Position numbers and translations under genes: made by a program
In this document: positions 12,561 to 23,285 of the stretch, piece by piece
Layout: every line of letters starts with the position of its first letter
How positions within the stretch are numbered: the stretch's first letter is position 1
Notes under the pieces: generated by a model
The model's database searches: none
The model's input: only the letters and a program-made list of their open reading frames with translations
Told to the model about the DNA's origin: nothing
NCBI GenBank assembly: GCA_013399115.1
Contig: VXAA01006072.1
Location: forward strand, 357,690-421,689
Direction of reading: 5' to 3'
From: Anseranas semipalmata
Lineage: Eukaryota; Chordata; Aves; Anseriformes; Anseranatidae
Length of the DNA stretch: 64,000 bases

Positions 12561-15131
12561 ACTGATTAATGGAAGTCAAGTGATTCGCTGGCAGTTTAAC
12601 CGAGTTTGCTTCTTCTAAGGTGTTCTCTGCCTATTTTCCTAGTGAAAGCAAGACAGTTCTGATAAAGTATTTGACAGAACAGAATGCTGAAGCATTTTCA
12701 GCAAATAACCTCTTCTCACACAGCAGAAAACTTCTGAAGAATTTTTCCTATCATATCCAATTAAAACATTCAAGCTATTATTTTTAGGGGGACAGTGATG
12801 AGAGAAGACCATAAGACTTCATCAAATAAACTGCTAAGCTTCATGCCATTAGGTCTGTTTTTTCATTCCTCTGGTTTCCACAGTTTTCTATGGGGTATGT
12901 CAGATCAGCATTTTTTGCAGCCCAAACGTATTTTTTTTCTGAAGCTTTCGAATGTGAGTACAAAGCCTGGCTTCACCAATGTAAACAGAAAAGACAGTTT
13001 TCCTTTAGATTAGTTGCAAGCCCGGTGTGCTACATCGTTCCCTTGAGTCCCATCTCCCTTGCTCCTGGAGAGGAGGTGCTCTGAAAACCTCCTTTCCCAT
13101 TGCATGCCTGTATGCAGCTGACCTGTCCGGCCGCGCGTAGGAAACGAACAGCCTGCAGAACGACGTTCCCGTGTTATTCGTATTCTTCCCAATTCCAGCA
13201 TGACAATAGGTTGGTCCTTACAACTGTAACTACACGGTTCTCATTTTCTTCCTTCTATAAACGTTGACTTTTCTGCTTCAAAAGGCTCTCAGTTCTCAGC
13301 TCTCTAAAGGTGAGATGCACCACTTAATTAAGCATGTGATGAACAAGATCGGAGATGCTATTTAAATATGGAATTACTTCAGATTTTTTCAGGATTGAAA
13401 TAGTGAAATGCCATCCCTTGAGAGCAGTCCTCTCTTACAAAACCAGTGTCTATACAGAGAAACTTCAAACACTTTCTAAAATTTTCAGTGGCTAAATATA
13501 GATTGAAAGAAGATCAATACTTTCACATGTAATTCACAGCATCCAGACATTCACAATGTTCAACAGAACAGATTTAAGCATTGCTTTTCATTTGTGTAAA
13601 TAAAAGTTTATCAGCATTTGGGAGAAAAGGAAAGAATACACAAATACTTGTTTACTCTCAAGATAAAATACCTCACTGAGACTATGTACTAAGTCTTAAA
13701 CTTAAGCTGCCCACAGCACAAAATCAAAAAGAAATATTTTCTCAGTCGCTGAAACCAACTACATTTAAGATTCAAGGAAAAAAAAAAAAGAACAGAAGAA
13801 AAACAAAATTCTGGGTTGCTAGCTTCCCCACACTGTATGCTAACACCATGGTAAGTGTCATTAAAAATTAGTCCCAGGAGTGGCCAGAAATCTGTTCCCT
13901 CAGCTGTCCAATTCATCATTTTTATCCAATATGTTGCCTGCAGGTTTACAAATCACAAGAAATTTACTAAGTGGGCTTTCATAAGTAAAAGTGGACAATA
14001 AATCATCATCATACCAAAGGCACTCGCATAACACACACATTTTCACTTTTGTGCCAAATTTCATTATTGGTAACTGTAAAAAATAATTTAAAAAATCCTC
14101 GATCAAAAATTTCCTGGAACTGCACTCTCCTGCATGCCCTGAGATGCAGATTTCAGAGACCTGAGGGGGAACTCGGAGCCAGGCTCCCATCCACAAGAAG
14201 ACACAACACAGCAAAAAGCAGTTTCCTTTTCCATGACCACTCCAACCAACACACACGGTCTACTGGAAGCCTTACGGTAACATCTAAGCATATGCACATT
14301 GTCACTAGTTTTCTACTTCCACAAGCTCCGTTTTTATCACGCTAAAAGCATGACAAACATCTTTACCAAGCAGAATAAAGCACAGCTCTCGCTGATCAGC
14401 TCTTACAGGAAACTCTTTTTTCCCCTCTACCAGCACCAAGAGTTGCATGGCAGCGTGAGTCTTGCCCCACTCTACGCATTTCATTATCACCTCCCCCTGC
14501 TGCCACCAAACACCAAAGACAGGCAACAGCAACACTCCTGACGTGGGGGGAAATGGCTTTAAGCGCAAACTCCCCGTGCACAAACCCATTCCCAGGGCAC
14601 GGTCTCCCCAGCGAGAAGTTCGTGGAGCAGCTCTTCAGCAGCGCGAAGACCAAACCATTCCAAACCATTACACCGCGACAGAAAGACTGAATGCTTCATG
14701 GAACACATACGTACTTCTGCATCGTGCGCGCCAAGTCCTGTGTACAGGGGTGACCCATATCACATTCTCCTTCCCGCAAACCACAGGGAGCTCATTTCCT
14801 ACGCGGTACCAACATGCCGCACCTGAAAACCCAGCAGCAACGCACGGGTGGTATTTAAGAAGGCACCGGGCTGGAGCACACGACCAAGAGAGCAATACGA
14901 AATTACAACGCAGGGGCAACTCCCCTCACCCTGGGATGCAGTCTCCAGCTTAGTTAGAGCTTATCTTAGATGCTACAGGCATAATCACATTGCACACAAA
15001 GTGTATTTTAAAATATGTAAATAGCTTCTTCATCCAATATTAACATTTGCCTGTGTCTGTATCTACTTAACATATAAAACCAAGCAGAAATTAAAGCTAC
15101 CAGAATCATAAAATATAAATAATGATAAAAT
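12561..15131. other. Unique DNA, no gene recognised
   Basis: Mostly AT-rich sequence. A somewhat GC-richer section at 14,150-14,950 supports overlapping frames on both strands (up to 163 codons on the plus strand, 14,462-14,950) with no domain I recognise. An A-rich run lies near 13,779. No repeat family was identified. Confidence 0.5.
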
Positions 15132-15230
15132 ACATAGAGTCATAGAATCATAGAGTCATCTAGGTTGGAAAAGACCTTCAAGATCACCAAGTCCAACCAT
15201 CACACAAATCAATCCTACATTAAATTCTCT
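15132..15230 (-). mobile_element. CR1 LINE 3' end (truncated)
   Basis: Read on the plus strand, the left edge is a series of octamers related to CATAGAAT/CATAGAGT, followed by TCTAGGTTGGAAAAGACC and then GATCACCAAGTCCAACCA. This is the reverse complement of the CR1 3' untranslated region with its ATTCTATG-type octamer tail, so the element lies on the minus strand with its 3' end at the left. It is 5'-truncated to under 100 bases, which is typical of CR1 insertions. The right boundary is uncertain because similarity fades after about 15,205. It is the best-preserved repeat in the window and the main evidence that the DNA is avian. Confidence 0.93.
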
Positions 15231-16259
15231 GCGAGAAGAGGAAATGCAGACAACTTGCCTCAACACACAAAGCAAGCCAGCCTAATAATTCTTCTGAGAA
15301 AGGTAGTGCTCATACTCCTCTTGAGTATGAAGATTTAACACAGATGTAAATGTGCCCAATAAGAAGCTATGAGCTGCAGTAGTGATGCCTCTTTCTTAAA
15401 CTTGGGCTAGTCCAGCTGTGTTTCCTCTTTCCTTTTCCCGTTATAGATGTGTATGGTTCTATCAAGCACAGAGAGTCTGAGCAGTCTTCAGAAATAATGG
15501 TACAGCACTAAGGATAGATATTTATTCAATTATTCATCTGTTCTTTCTTCTCTAATCCCACACTGAACCTGAAGGGGCAAGAACGTGGCCCACACTGAGT
15601 CAAGACCACATTTTACTTCAAAGAGTTTTTAAAAAGAGATGTTATTTCCATTAAGCATAGAGGTCTGAAAGACATCGACATTCTTTGGAACTCTTGCTAC
15701 TGGTATGCAGTTGTTATTGCGCCTCTTCAAACTTTTGATAAATTCTCATCTGAAACTGCAATTAACACCTTTTGCAGGTCACCCCACAAGATTAATTTTC
15801 TGATCATAGATTAATGAAAATGCATAAGAAGTATTTAGAAAATATTTTCTCTATTAATCTCGATCAGCAGCAGATTACCACTAGGGTGGCTAATGAAGAC
15901 GTTATATTGTTAAGGTGAAAGCAGACTGAGAACCACACCGATGCTTTCCTGGGCACCATGACAGGATGCTTCTGACAGGGGAAGCTTTGTTTTGACGTCA
16001 TTTATAGGGGAATGTGCAACAATAAACAAACAAGGGATTCTCATGCAGTTTGAGGGCAGCTCATGAATCTCTCATTCTGCCTTTTCCCTGTATTGAGAAA
16101 ATTATTTTAGTATTTACTTAGGGTAAATCAGTAGCAGGACTCGATTTTCTTTTTACTTACACTGTACTCCTGAATCCATCTTTACCCAGTATTAGTCTCT
16201 GTTTTACAGCATCTAAAATACAGCAAAGTTGTTTCCAAAGTCTCTGGTCCACAACAGCA
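15231..16259. promoter_or_regulatory. Candidate conserved regulatory block
   Basis: There is no coding signal. From about 15,760 the sequence has many ATTAAT/TAAT homeodomain-type cores (15,790-15,870), then a compact cluster of a full CRE, C/EBP-like and FOX-like motifs at 15,993-16,034. The texture (AT-rich, low CpG, clustered transcription-factor cores, between repeats and a CpG island) resembles vertebrate conserved non-coding elements. Conservation itself has not been tested, so the call is inference. Confidence 0.3.
15993..16034 (+). promoter_or_regulatory. CRE + CDX/HOX-like + C/EBP-like + FOX-like cluster
   Basis: TGACGTCA at 15,993-16,000 is the full palindromic cAMP-response element. 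It is followed immediately by TTTATAGG, a CDX/posterior HOX-type core, then TGTGCAACAAT (C/EBP-like) and ATAAACAAACA (forkhead-like). The whole set fits in about 42 bases. The motifs are seen directly; any enhancer function is inferred. Confidence 0.4.
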
Positions 16260-16359
16260 TAGTCCATGCAGGGAGGCTTGCAGACTTACCCCGAATTTAC
16301 TGGCCCAAGAGTTGTGCCATCCGGGGCCAGTCCTTCAGCACCAGCTGATTCACAGAACG
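16260..16359. other. Transition into CpG island
   Basis: Base composition shifts from AT-rich to GC-rich. A 101-codon plus-strand frame (16,266-16,568) begins here and runs into the island; it has no recognisable domain. Confidence 0.3.
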
Positions 16360-16860
16360 TCCTCACCCTGACAAGGGTGCTCTGGCGACGCCTGACACCC
16401 ACTCCCTCCGTTGCTCCGAAAAGAGACGAGGTCTCTGGTAAGAGCAGCGGACTCCATGGACGAGCCACAGCAAGAACCCTTTGGGATGAAGTCTGCGCCA
16501 GAACCAGGGCTGAAAAGGGTCAGCACGCGCAATGCGGCAGTGACGCGGCGCCGCACAGCTCTGCCTCCTGAGAACAGGCACTCAACGGGAGACGCGATCG
16601 CCCCTCACCCAGCTACGCCGCCTGCAGGGTGCAAGGGAGGGCTGGGGGCATGGTCCCTCACGCCGCCCCAGCTTTCCACAGCACCTCCTCCGGGACACCG
16701 GTCACGCCGGGGCGGTGAGCGGTACTCGTCTCGGCAGGCCTTTGCTGGGAGCGACGGCAGCGGAGCCGCTGCCCCGGTCCCTGCAGCGGCACCAGCTCAG
16801 GGCCCGCGGCAGAACGCCGCGGCGTGGAAGCTGCCACCCGCCAGCCTGCCCCTGGATGTC
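16360..16860. promoter_or_regulatory. CpG island, about 500 bp
   Basis: This is one of the two longest CpG-dense stretches in the window (the other is 50,640-51,200), densest at 16,540-16,840 (GCGGCGCCGC, CACGCCGG and similar strings). A plus-strand frame of 163 codons (16,411-16,899) crosses it. Its Ala/Pro/Arg/Gly-rich product looks like translated GC-rich DNA and matches no family I know. A strong plus-strand donor-like site, GGCG|GTGAGC, sits at 16,714/16,715, so this could be a 5' exon of an unrecognised transcript. The enhancer-like cluster at 16.0 kb lies only 350 bases upstream. Confidence 0.5.
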
Positions 16861-19800
16861 TCAGATTCATTTGAATTTGGAGCAAAGCACAAGAAGAGCT
16901 AAACTTTTAGACCAAAGAACCACAGTGTGAAATCACAGCCATTGTAAGACCCCACTGACCATAAAATATGAATTTAGAAGACATAATGCCGTAAAACATT
17001 CCTCTACTGGAAAACAAGTGGCATCATTCCTTAAGAACTCACCCCTTGCTTCTTTAGCTTTGCCTTTTTTTTTTTTTTTTGCTTGTTTGTTTCAAGCAAC
17101 CCCCAAAGATAAATTAACCAAGGTCCTTAGTGGTTGCCTAAAAAGGCTGAATGGATCTTCTCTGTGCACTGATTTCATACCTGAAAGGGCAGGGCTCATC
17201 GTGAAAGGGAAAACTAAGAATTATGACATGTTTTAATAACGATGGAATTAGGGTTATCAAGTCAGACTTCAGCCCCTGTGAGTGCTTCTTGGCTCCTCAG
17301 AAGTGAAGGATGTGGAACATGTGCTTTACATAGGGACATTCCCTTACTGCCATGAATACAGCAAGACAGACCTTTTCAAAAATCAGCCTTACGGTCTGAT
17401 TGTATCCATCATTGATTCTCAATGAGCCAAACAAACTTACTGAGTTAAAGTATTCCAGGGCACAGACAAAACTCCCTTCCAAACACAGAGCATGGCAAAC
17501 TAACAAATGTCTGAGGAGCATTTTGTTATACTTCCAACATCTTCAAGTATTTTACACAGAATACATGTTTCAGGGACTATAAGGTGTGTGAAATCTTCAG
17601 GGTACCCTTGTTTATGGCATCACAGTTATGCCCATAGAAAGAGCAGTGTGTCACAAATCCTAGAGCTAACAAGTCATAAGTTCCCCAATAGAAAGTCAAA
17701 CAAATACAATTAAAAATCTTCAGTTCTAAAACAAACAGAAAATAGCAGATGCTATTTTCCTTCTGTTTTAACATTTAGTTTGAGGACTTAGAAGCTCCTT
17801 TTCTAGAGGACTTTTTTTTTTTAATATACAAATTGCTAAGAGATGTTTAACAGATCTACATAAAGTATCTGTAATAAAAAACAAGGAAGAAAAATACAAA
17901 AGATCCTGCAGTGCAAATCTGACTCCTGAAAGGAACCCCATGATCACTGGAGAGCTCATGGCAAATGGCTCTGTAAAGCTGGCTGAATGCACCAGCTTTA
18001 CAAGCCTCACGCCTCCCAAAACTCTCCCATTAACAGAGCATCTTTCATATTTTTTCTCTGACAACAGTGTCTGCTGGAGTTCAAGAAAGTAACGTTTCTT
18101 TGTTATCTTTTTCTTTACAGTGTTAAACTTTTAAATTAAAAATTGTTATTTTGCTGTCGTTTTTCCATGTTTACTGGTTGTAATGTTGCATTTTGATATA
18201 GTCTAACTTAAAGTCTGGTTTGGTTTTAAAACTAGCAAATGTGTGGCCATTTACCTATTCGGCCTTCAGGAAGGAACTTTGCTCTTACCTGACTCGCTAT
18301 AAAATCAATCACGATGTGTACTTAATACTCTCCTTGAAGAAAAGGAAAGCAGCAGGATGAGAAGCTAAAACCACATCCTCTGCCCTTTGTCAGGAACACA
18401 AAGCTTCACGGTTACTGTATCCTTCAAAGCTCCTTGCTCTTTCCAGGCTGATGGCAAACAATTACAGAGAACCTGTGCTGGCTTCCTCCTTAGCAATTTA
18501 CCTGTCCTCTCACAGCTACCCTAAACCAACGCAGCCTTCAGATCAACACTGAAGACTTCTTTTAGTTCAGCACTGAACTAAACAGGACAGCTGAAAGTAA
18601 TATTAATACTTTTTGTTGTTGTTGCTCAGTATGCACTCTTAATAAATTAGGCATTACCTTTGTAATATCTTACTATTAAGGATGTCACCTCATAATGATA
18701 GTGTTTGCTTTATAAAATGTATCATTTATTTCGAGGTTCACTTGCAAATTTAATTTGGAATAAAAAATATTCCTCTAATGACATCAAGAAAAGAGAGAGA
18801 CTGACTCGTGTCAGGGCTGAATCTGGCTGTGCCTGACTATCAGCTGAGCACCCCTGCAGGGCTCAGGGAGAATGGATCCTTGGAGACTCCTCCGAGCCAC
18901 ATCAATTTCCCAATGTTTATTTGGAGGTGGTTTGGGGCACTCCACCGAGAACCAAACTAGAACAGCAGTCAAAGTGCACCTCCTTGGGAAGAAGTGCCCA
19001 AGAGACTCACAGCCCCTCCACAGAATGAATTTGCTGTTGTAGCAAGGCTCTTTTACTCTTTTTACAGGTGGAGATCACATATGATCTAAGTCCTTTGGAG
19101 GAAGAAAAGGTTAATGCAGACACCTTTATAAAATATATAATAAATAGGCGTGCCATGTTTTACTACCATTTCTGGTCACTTTTAGGCATTTGCAGCTGAC
19201 AAAATCTCTGAGAGAGGACAGAAGTAGACTAGTACTTGGAGAAAGACTCATCTTCTCCACCCATGTTGCAGCGGTTCAGATTTTCTCTTTAAAAGCCCCA
19301 GATGCAGTTTGAGTGCTGCCTGCCTCCGGAAGGAAGCACCACTTTGTCAGAGAGGTGATGGGCAGAGGCTAAGGAATAGGCAGCTGAAACTGCACTGGAT
19401 GGGAAAGCGTGGCACTCCAAGGGCATTTCCAGGCATGTCTGACTGCACACCGAGCGTGCAAGTGCTCGTGTTTGCAGCCTCTACTGTGCTGCTCTGCAGG
19501 TGTGATTTTCAGCTTTTGTAAGACAGAAAACTTGTGCATTCCTGCTTCAGAATAGAAATCCAGATTTAGCCTGCTTCTCCTTCGCTCCTGGAGCCCACAT
19601 AGACTGCCTGCTCATCAGCATCTCAATGAGCGCTTCACTCAGCCGTGTCTCTGCAAATAGTTCCTGCCTCAGACCAATGCACCGAAACCGATATTGTTAG
19701 CTGTATGCAAAACCGGTCAGAAACACCCTTAAATGAGAAACCCATCATATGCCATTCACAGTCACATCCGCTAGTGAAAACAATCAGAAACTGCACTTGT

Positions 19801-20789
19801 ATGAAAATTGTGTACCATTTACTACTAGCTGCCTTTTCTGGACAAAGTGTGCATTTTTAAGATAAAACGTGAAGTCTCTTCCGTTAGTGCCTCCTAGCGC
19901 TGGGAGACAACACAATTTAGGATCCCAAGTATTCCCTGCAGGATGTATTTTTGTCCTCATCGATGTACTCCTGCAGTACAGAGTTTCTATTACATTTGAG
20001 TCTTGCCCTGTGTGACACATGCAGCAGATCAGGCTGTGATTTGGCACAGAGAAATAGGCAATTTATGACATTTCTTCTTACCGATCTACAAACCAGACCT
20101 AACCTGCTTGTCCATCCTTCACAGTTCACACAATGCCTGCACTACCGGGGCAGATGCACTTTGTGTGACCCAGACCTCTCCTGACCCTTTATCCACTTCT
20201 CTTCGTGCAGCCTTTTCACACCTGTGGAAAAGTCAGCTATGTGCAAGAAACGGGGATCACCGAACGATTAACTCACAATGGCAACTATCGAGAAACCAAC
20301 TTCTCTCTCACACAGAGCAGGGTATACAACACGTATACAGTTTAATGCTACCCTATTTAATGATATTTTCACTTCAACTGAACTGTAAAATTAACTGAGA
20401 ACTTACACTAAAAAAATACTTTTATTTTATGCTGATCATTAACTAAGGAGGTTTCACACTTGAGGTGTGTTATATTACAGGGAACTGAAATTGCTTCTAT
20501 CAATAAACTTATTCTATGAGGACAGACCTCACAGAACACCACATCTGTTGTGCAGCTATGGAAAACTAGAGAATCGCGACTCCTGGGTGAGATGGGATCC
20601 CCGGCCTGAGGCCGCTGCCCTTGCTGTGCTGCCTGCCAGTCTGGGGAAGGCCACAAGCAGAGGAGACCGCACGAGGTTGGTTTGTTGCCTGCATGAGACC
20701 ATGACCAAGCAGCGCTGCTGGGCAACCCGGCTGACGGCTTAATAAAGGACCGAGTTTACAGGACTAGGAACTGCAAGTAGTGCTTTACT
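16861..20789. other. Unique DNA, no gene recognised
   Basis: AT-rich sequence with a poly-T tract near 17,066 and another near 17,812. An acceptor-like string (pyrimidine tract ending TTTACAG at about 18,120) is followed at once by stop codons in AT-rich sequence, so no exon is called. The open frames, at most about 105 codons, have no recognisable product. Confidence 0.5.
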
Positions 20790-20960
20790 GAGCCAAAACA
20801 TTTTTGAAAAGCTGCCGGGAGAACACGCCGGGCTGGCAGGGACGGGGCGGCATCGGGCGAGTCCCAGCCTCGCCACGCACCGGCCGTGGGACGCGCCGCC
20901 GGCAGCAGCGCTCGTGCCGCGGGGTGACAGCTGGCAAAGCTCTCGCACGCAGCTGGTGGC
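20790..20960. promoter_or_regulatory. CpG-dense patch
   Basis: A sharply GC-rich, CpG-dense stretch with strings such as GGACGCGCCGCCGG. Overlapping frames on both strands (108 codons plus, 86 minus) are open here with no recognised domain. It resembles the other short islands in this window. Promoter activity is not shown. Confidence 0.4.
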
Positions 20961-21315
20961 TGGTCTACTCCTCTCTTTACACGGGCACTCATCACACATC
21001 CCAGACGTCAGTTCACGCGGGATTTGGAATGATAATATTGGCAGTGCCCCGGCTGACTACATTAACCCACAGAGTAACAGCATCGGTCAAATTATTTTAC
21101 TACTTACTCTTATTAATCTTGCCTTTATAGTCTGTTAATTCTGTACTTGTATTGTGAAAAGATAAACTCGATCCAGAAGGAAACAGAGGGAGGCTGGCTT
21201 AAAGGGGAAGCCATCTTCCCTTTCCTTTGACAAGAATTTATCTGAATCATTCAGGACTAAAGTGTTGACTTGCTTACTCTTCATGATGCTGTCTGAAGTG
21301 ACCAAAGAATGGTTC

Positions 21316-21336
21316 AAAAAAAAAAAAAAAAAAAAA
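21316..21336 (+). repeat. 21-base poly-A run
   Basis: An uninterrupted A tract follows 'GGTTC' and precedes 'GCAGAGTGCC'. It could be a mononucleotide repeat or the tail of a retrocopy. I see no recognisable gene remnant immediately upstream. Confidence 0.75.
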
Positions 21337-21976
21337 GCAGAGTGCCCCACAGCTGCCCCAAATCCGAACATTAGAGCAGCATGTAATCCCAAACTCCCTG
21401 GGAGTTCATATTTAATTCTCTTCAGGTTCTGTCACGAAGGAGAGCCAGTGCCAGCCCAGTTCCTGAGACCACCGTACCCTCGCTCCCTGTGGCTCTGATG
21501 TGTCTGTGACACCAAGGGATTGAGGACTTTCCTGCCTCAAAAATAAATAAAGAAATAAAGAACTGTTTCTAGCCCCCAAATTAACGAGGAGCTACAGAGC
21601 AAGCGCTTCAAGGAGCTGCAGGACCTGAGGAACCTGTGGCACAAGGGTGGCAGCTGCTTGTGCAGCCAGGCTCGTTCGCTCTCCCCCCGCAGCACTTCTG
21701 GTAACTAAGACAGATCACCCCGCATGCCGCGTGCCCCAGCAGATCTGTCCTTAAGCTTACCTTGCTTTGTAGCTGCAGGCACCTATTTCTGAGGGACCAG
21801 TCAAGGGTAAATCAGTGAAGCAAGCTATGCCCATTGTTCATTAATTACAGCTATTTGTTTAATGATAATACTAACTCCAGTGCAGTACAGTGTCAAGAAA
21901 ATTGGAAGAAGCATGCCTATTTAATCCTTGGTTTAGCTCTCTTGGTCTTGGCAAAGGGCACATGCACTGAATTTAC

Positions 21977-22025
21977 CTGCTGACAGGCTGAGGATACATT
22001 TTTTCTCAGCACCATCCAGACGCCT
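21977..22025 (-). other. Weak internal-exon candidate, minus strand
   Basis: On the minus strand a T-rich tract ending GGGTTTCAG precedes 49 bases that end ...GTCAGCAG and are followed by GTAAATTC, a reasonable donor. The segment lies inside a 110-codon open frame (21,933-22,262) whose product I do not recognise. Splice-like strings this good occur by chance in 64 kb, so this is only a lead. Confidence 0.15.
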
Positions 22026-23261
22026 CTGAAACCCAAGAACACCACAAGCCCGTGGGCTGGCATCGGCTGCCCGCGGCGCTTTCAGCCCCGGCCTGCTGAA
22101 GTACGGAGCAGCAGCCACAATCCCTTGTGAGCGCTGATAACCCAAGGGACTCCCACAAACACTCACCAAACAACTGCGCTGTGGAAAGTCCCTTGCTTCT
22201 ACTATTAAAAACAAACAAAAAACTTTAATAAAACCGATGAGAACAGTCTTAACAGAAGTTCCCATTTATACAAAAAGGAAAATCTCCATACTGGTATTTC
22301 TATAGGAAGGGAGGATGGGCACTCTGACAAAGACAGTAAGACTTCCTGGCTGTATTTCATGTAACTTTTGCTTCCCTGAATGAGCTTACAAAACTAATTA
22401 TTTTTCTTTCTAGAAATCTTTTAAAGGAGGAAAAAAAAATAATGATGAACTACTATTTATTATTTAAACAACAGCATAAACACTGCAGGATGAGGAGAGC
22501 AATGCTTTGTGTTGTCCCTATCACTAGACATCATTAGCACAGTTAGTCCTACCAGTGCTCCAATTCCAAACAAATGCATTTTACCCGTACAAAACAGGCT
22601 CAGAAAAACCTCTGTGCCAAGTTAAATACCTCTGTCAACCAGACAATTTGTAAAAAGTTACGGAATAGCGAGAAGCGGAAGTTGTCTGCGTATGTCTGTT
22701 CTGTCCTGCCTGTATGCATCCGCTGTCACGCCACTACGCAGGCATACGCAACGAGACGACTTGTACCGAGGGCAGAGCCACTCTACAGCATCCCATCACG
22801 GGAACAGCTGAGGCCGCTGTGCCACCAGAGCAGCTCACACCAATAGGAAACTCCAAGAAAGAGGAGTGTTTCCCAGAATACTGATCTTATCTGTAGACGT
22901 AATCATCAACCAGTTCATTACTGAAAAAGGGGTGGTGTGAACCTCAGCTACCCTCCCAAGTAAACACAACCCCAGGACAATTTCAATGAAACAATGCTTT
23001 CCGTCTATTATTTTTAAAACACATGCAGATGCAAATGTAAAAGTTAATTAACCTGACAAAATTTCCTAAAAAGCATTCAATCTAAACCAAATCCTTCTGG
23101 AAAAGTGTCTTTCAAAGCACTATTCTAGAACTCATTTCATTCGTAGCTCTCTGCACACCTGTGCAGTCGGTCGCATTATCTCAGTACCATAACCATTTAG
23201 ACATCTGTCCTCTGCGTTAACTCACTATTTCCATTGGTCAGATGACCTTGTCTCCAAATTT

Positions 23262-23285
23262 GTGTTACTACACATAAAGTAACAC
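23262..23285. repeat. Small perfect hairpin, 8-bp stem
   Basis: GTGTTACT and AGTAACAC are exact reverse complements separated by eight bases. The stem is short and it may be chance. Confidence 0.5.

Noticed and set aside
14462..14950. 163-codon plus-strand open frame
   Set aside because: Overlapped by several minus-strand frames over the same GC-richer stretch. No domain or conserved-looking segment.
18060..18150. Acceptor-like string ending TTTACAG
   Set aside because: Immediately followed by AT-rich DNA with stops in all frames.
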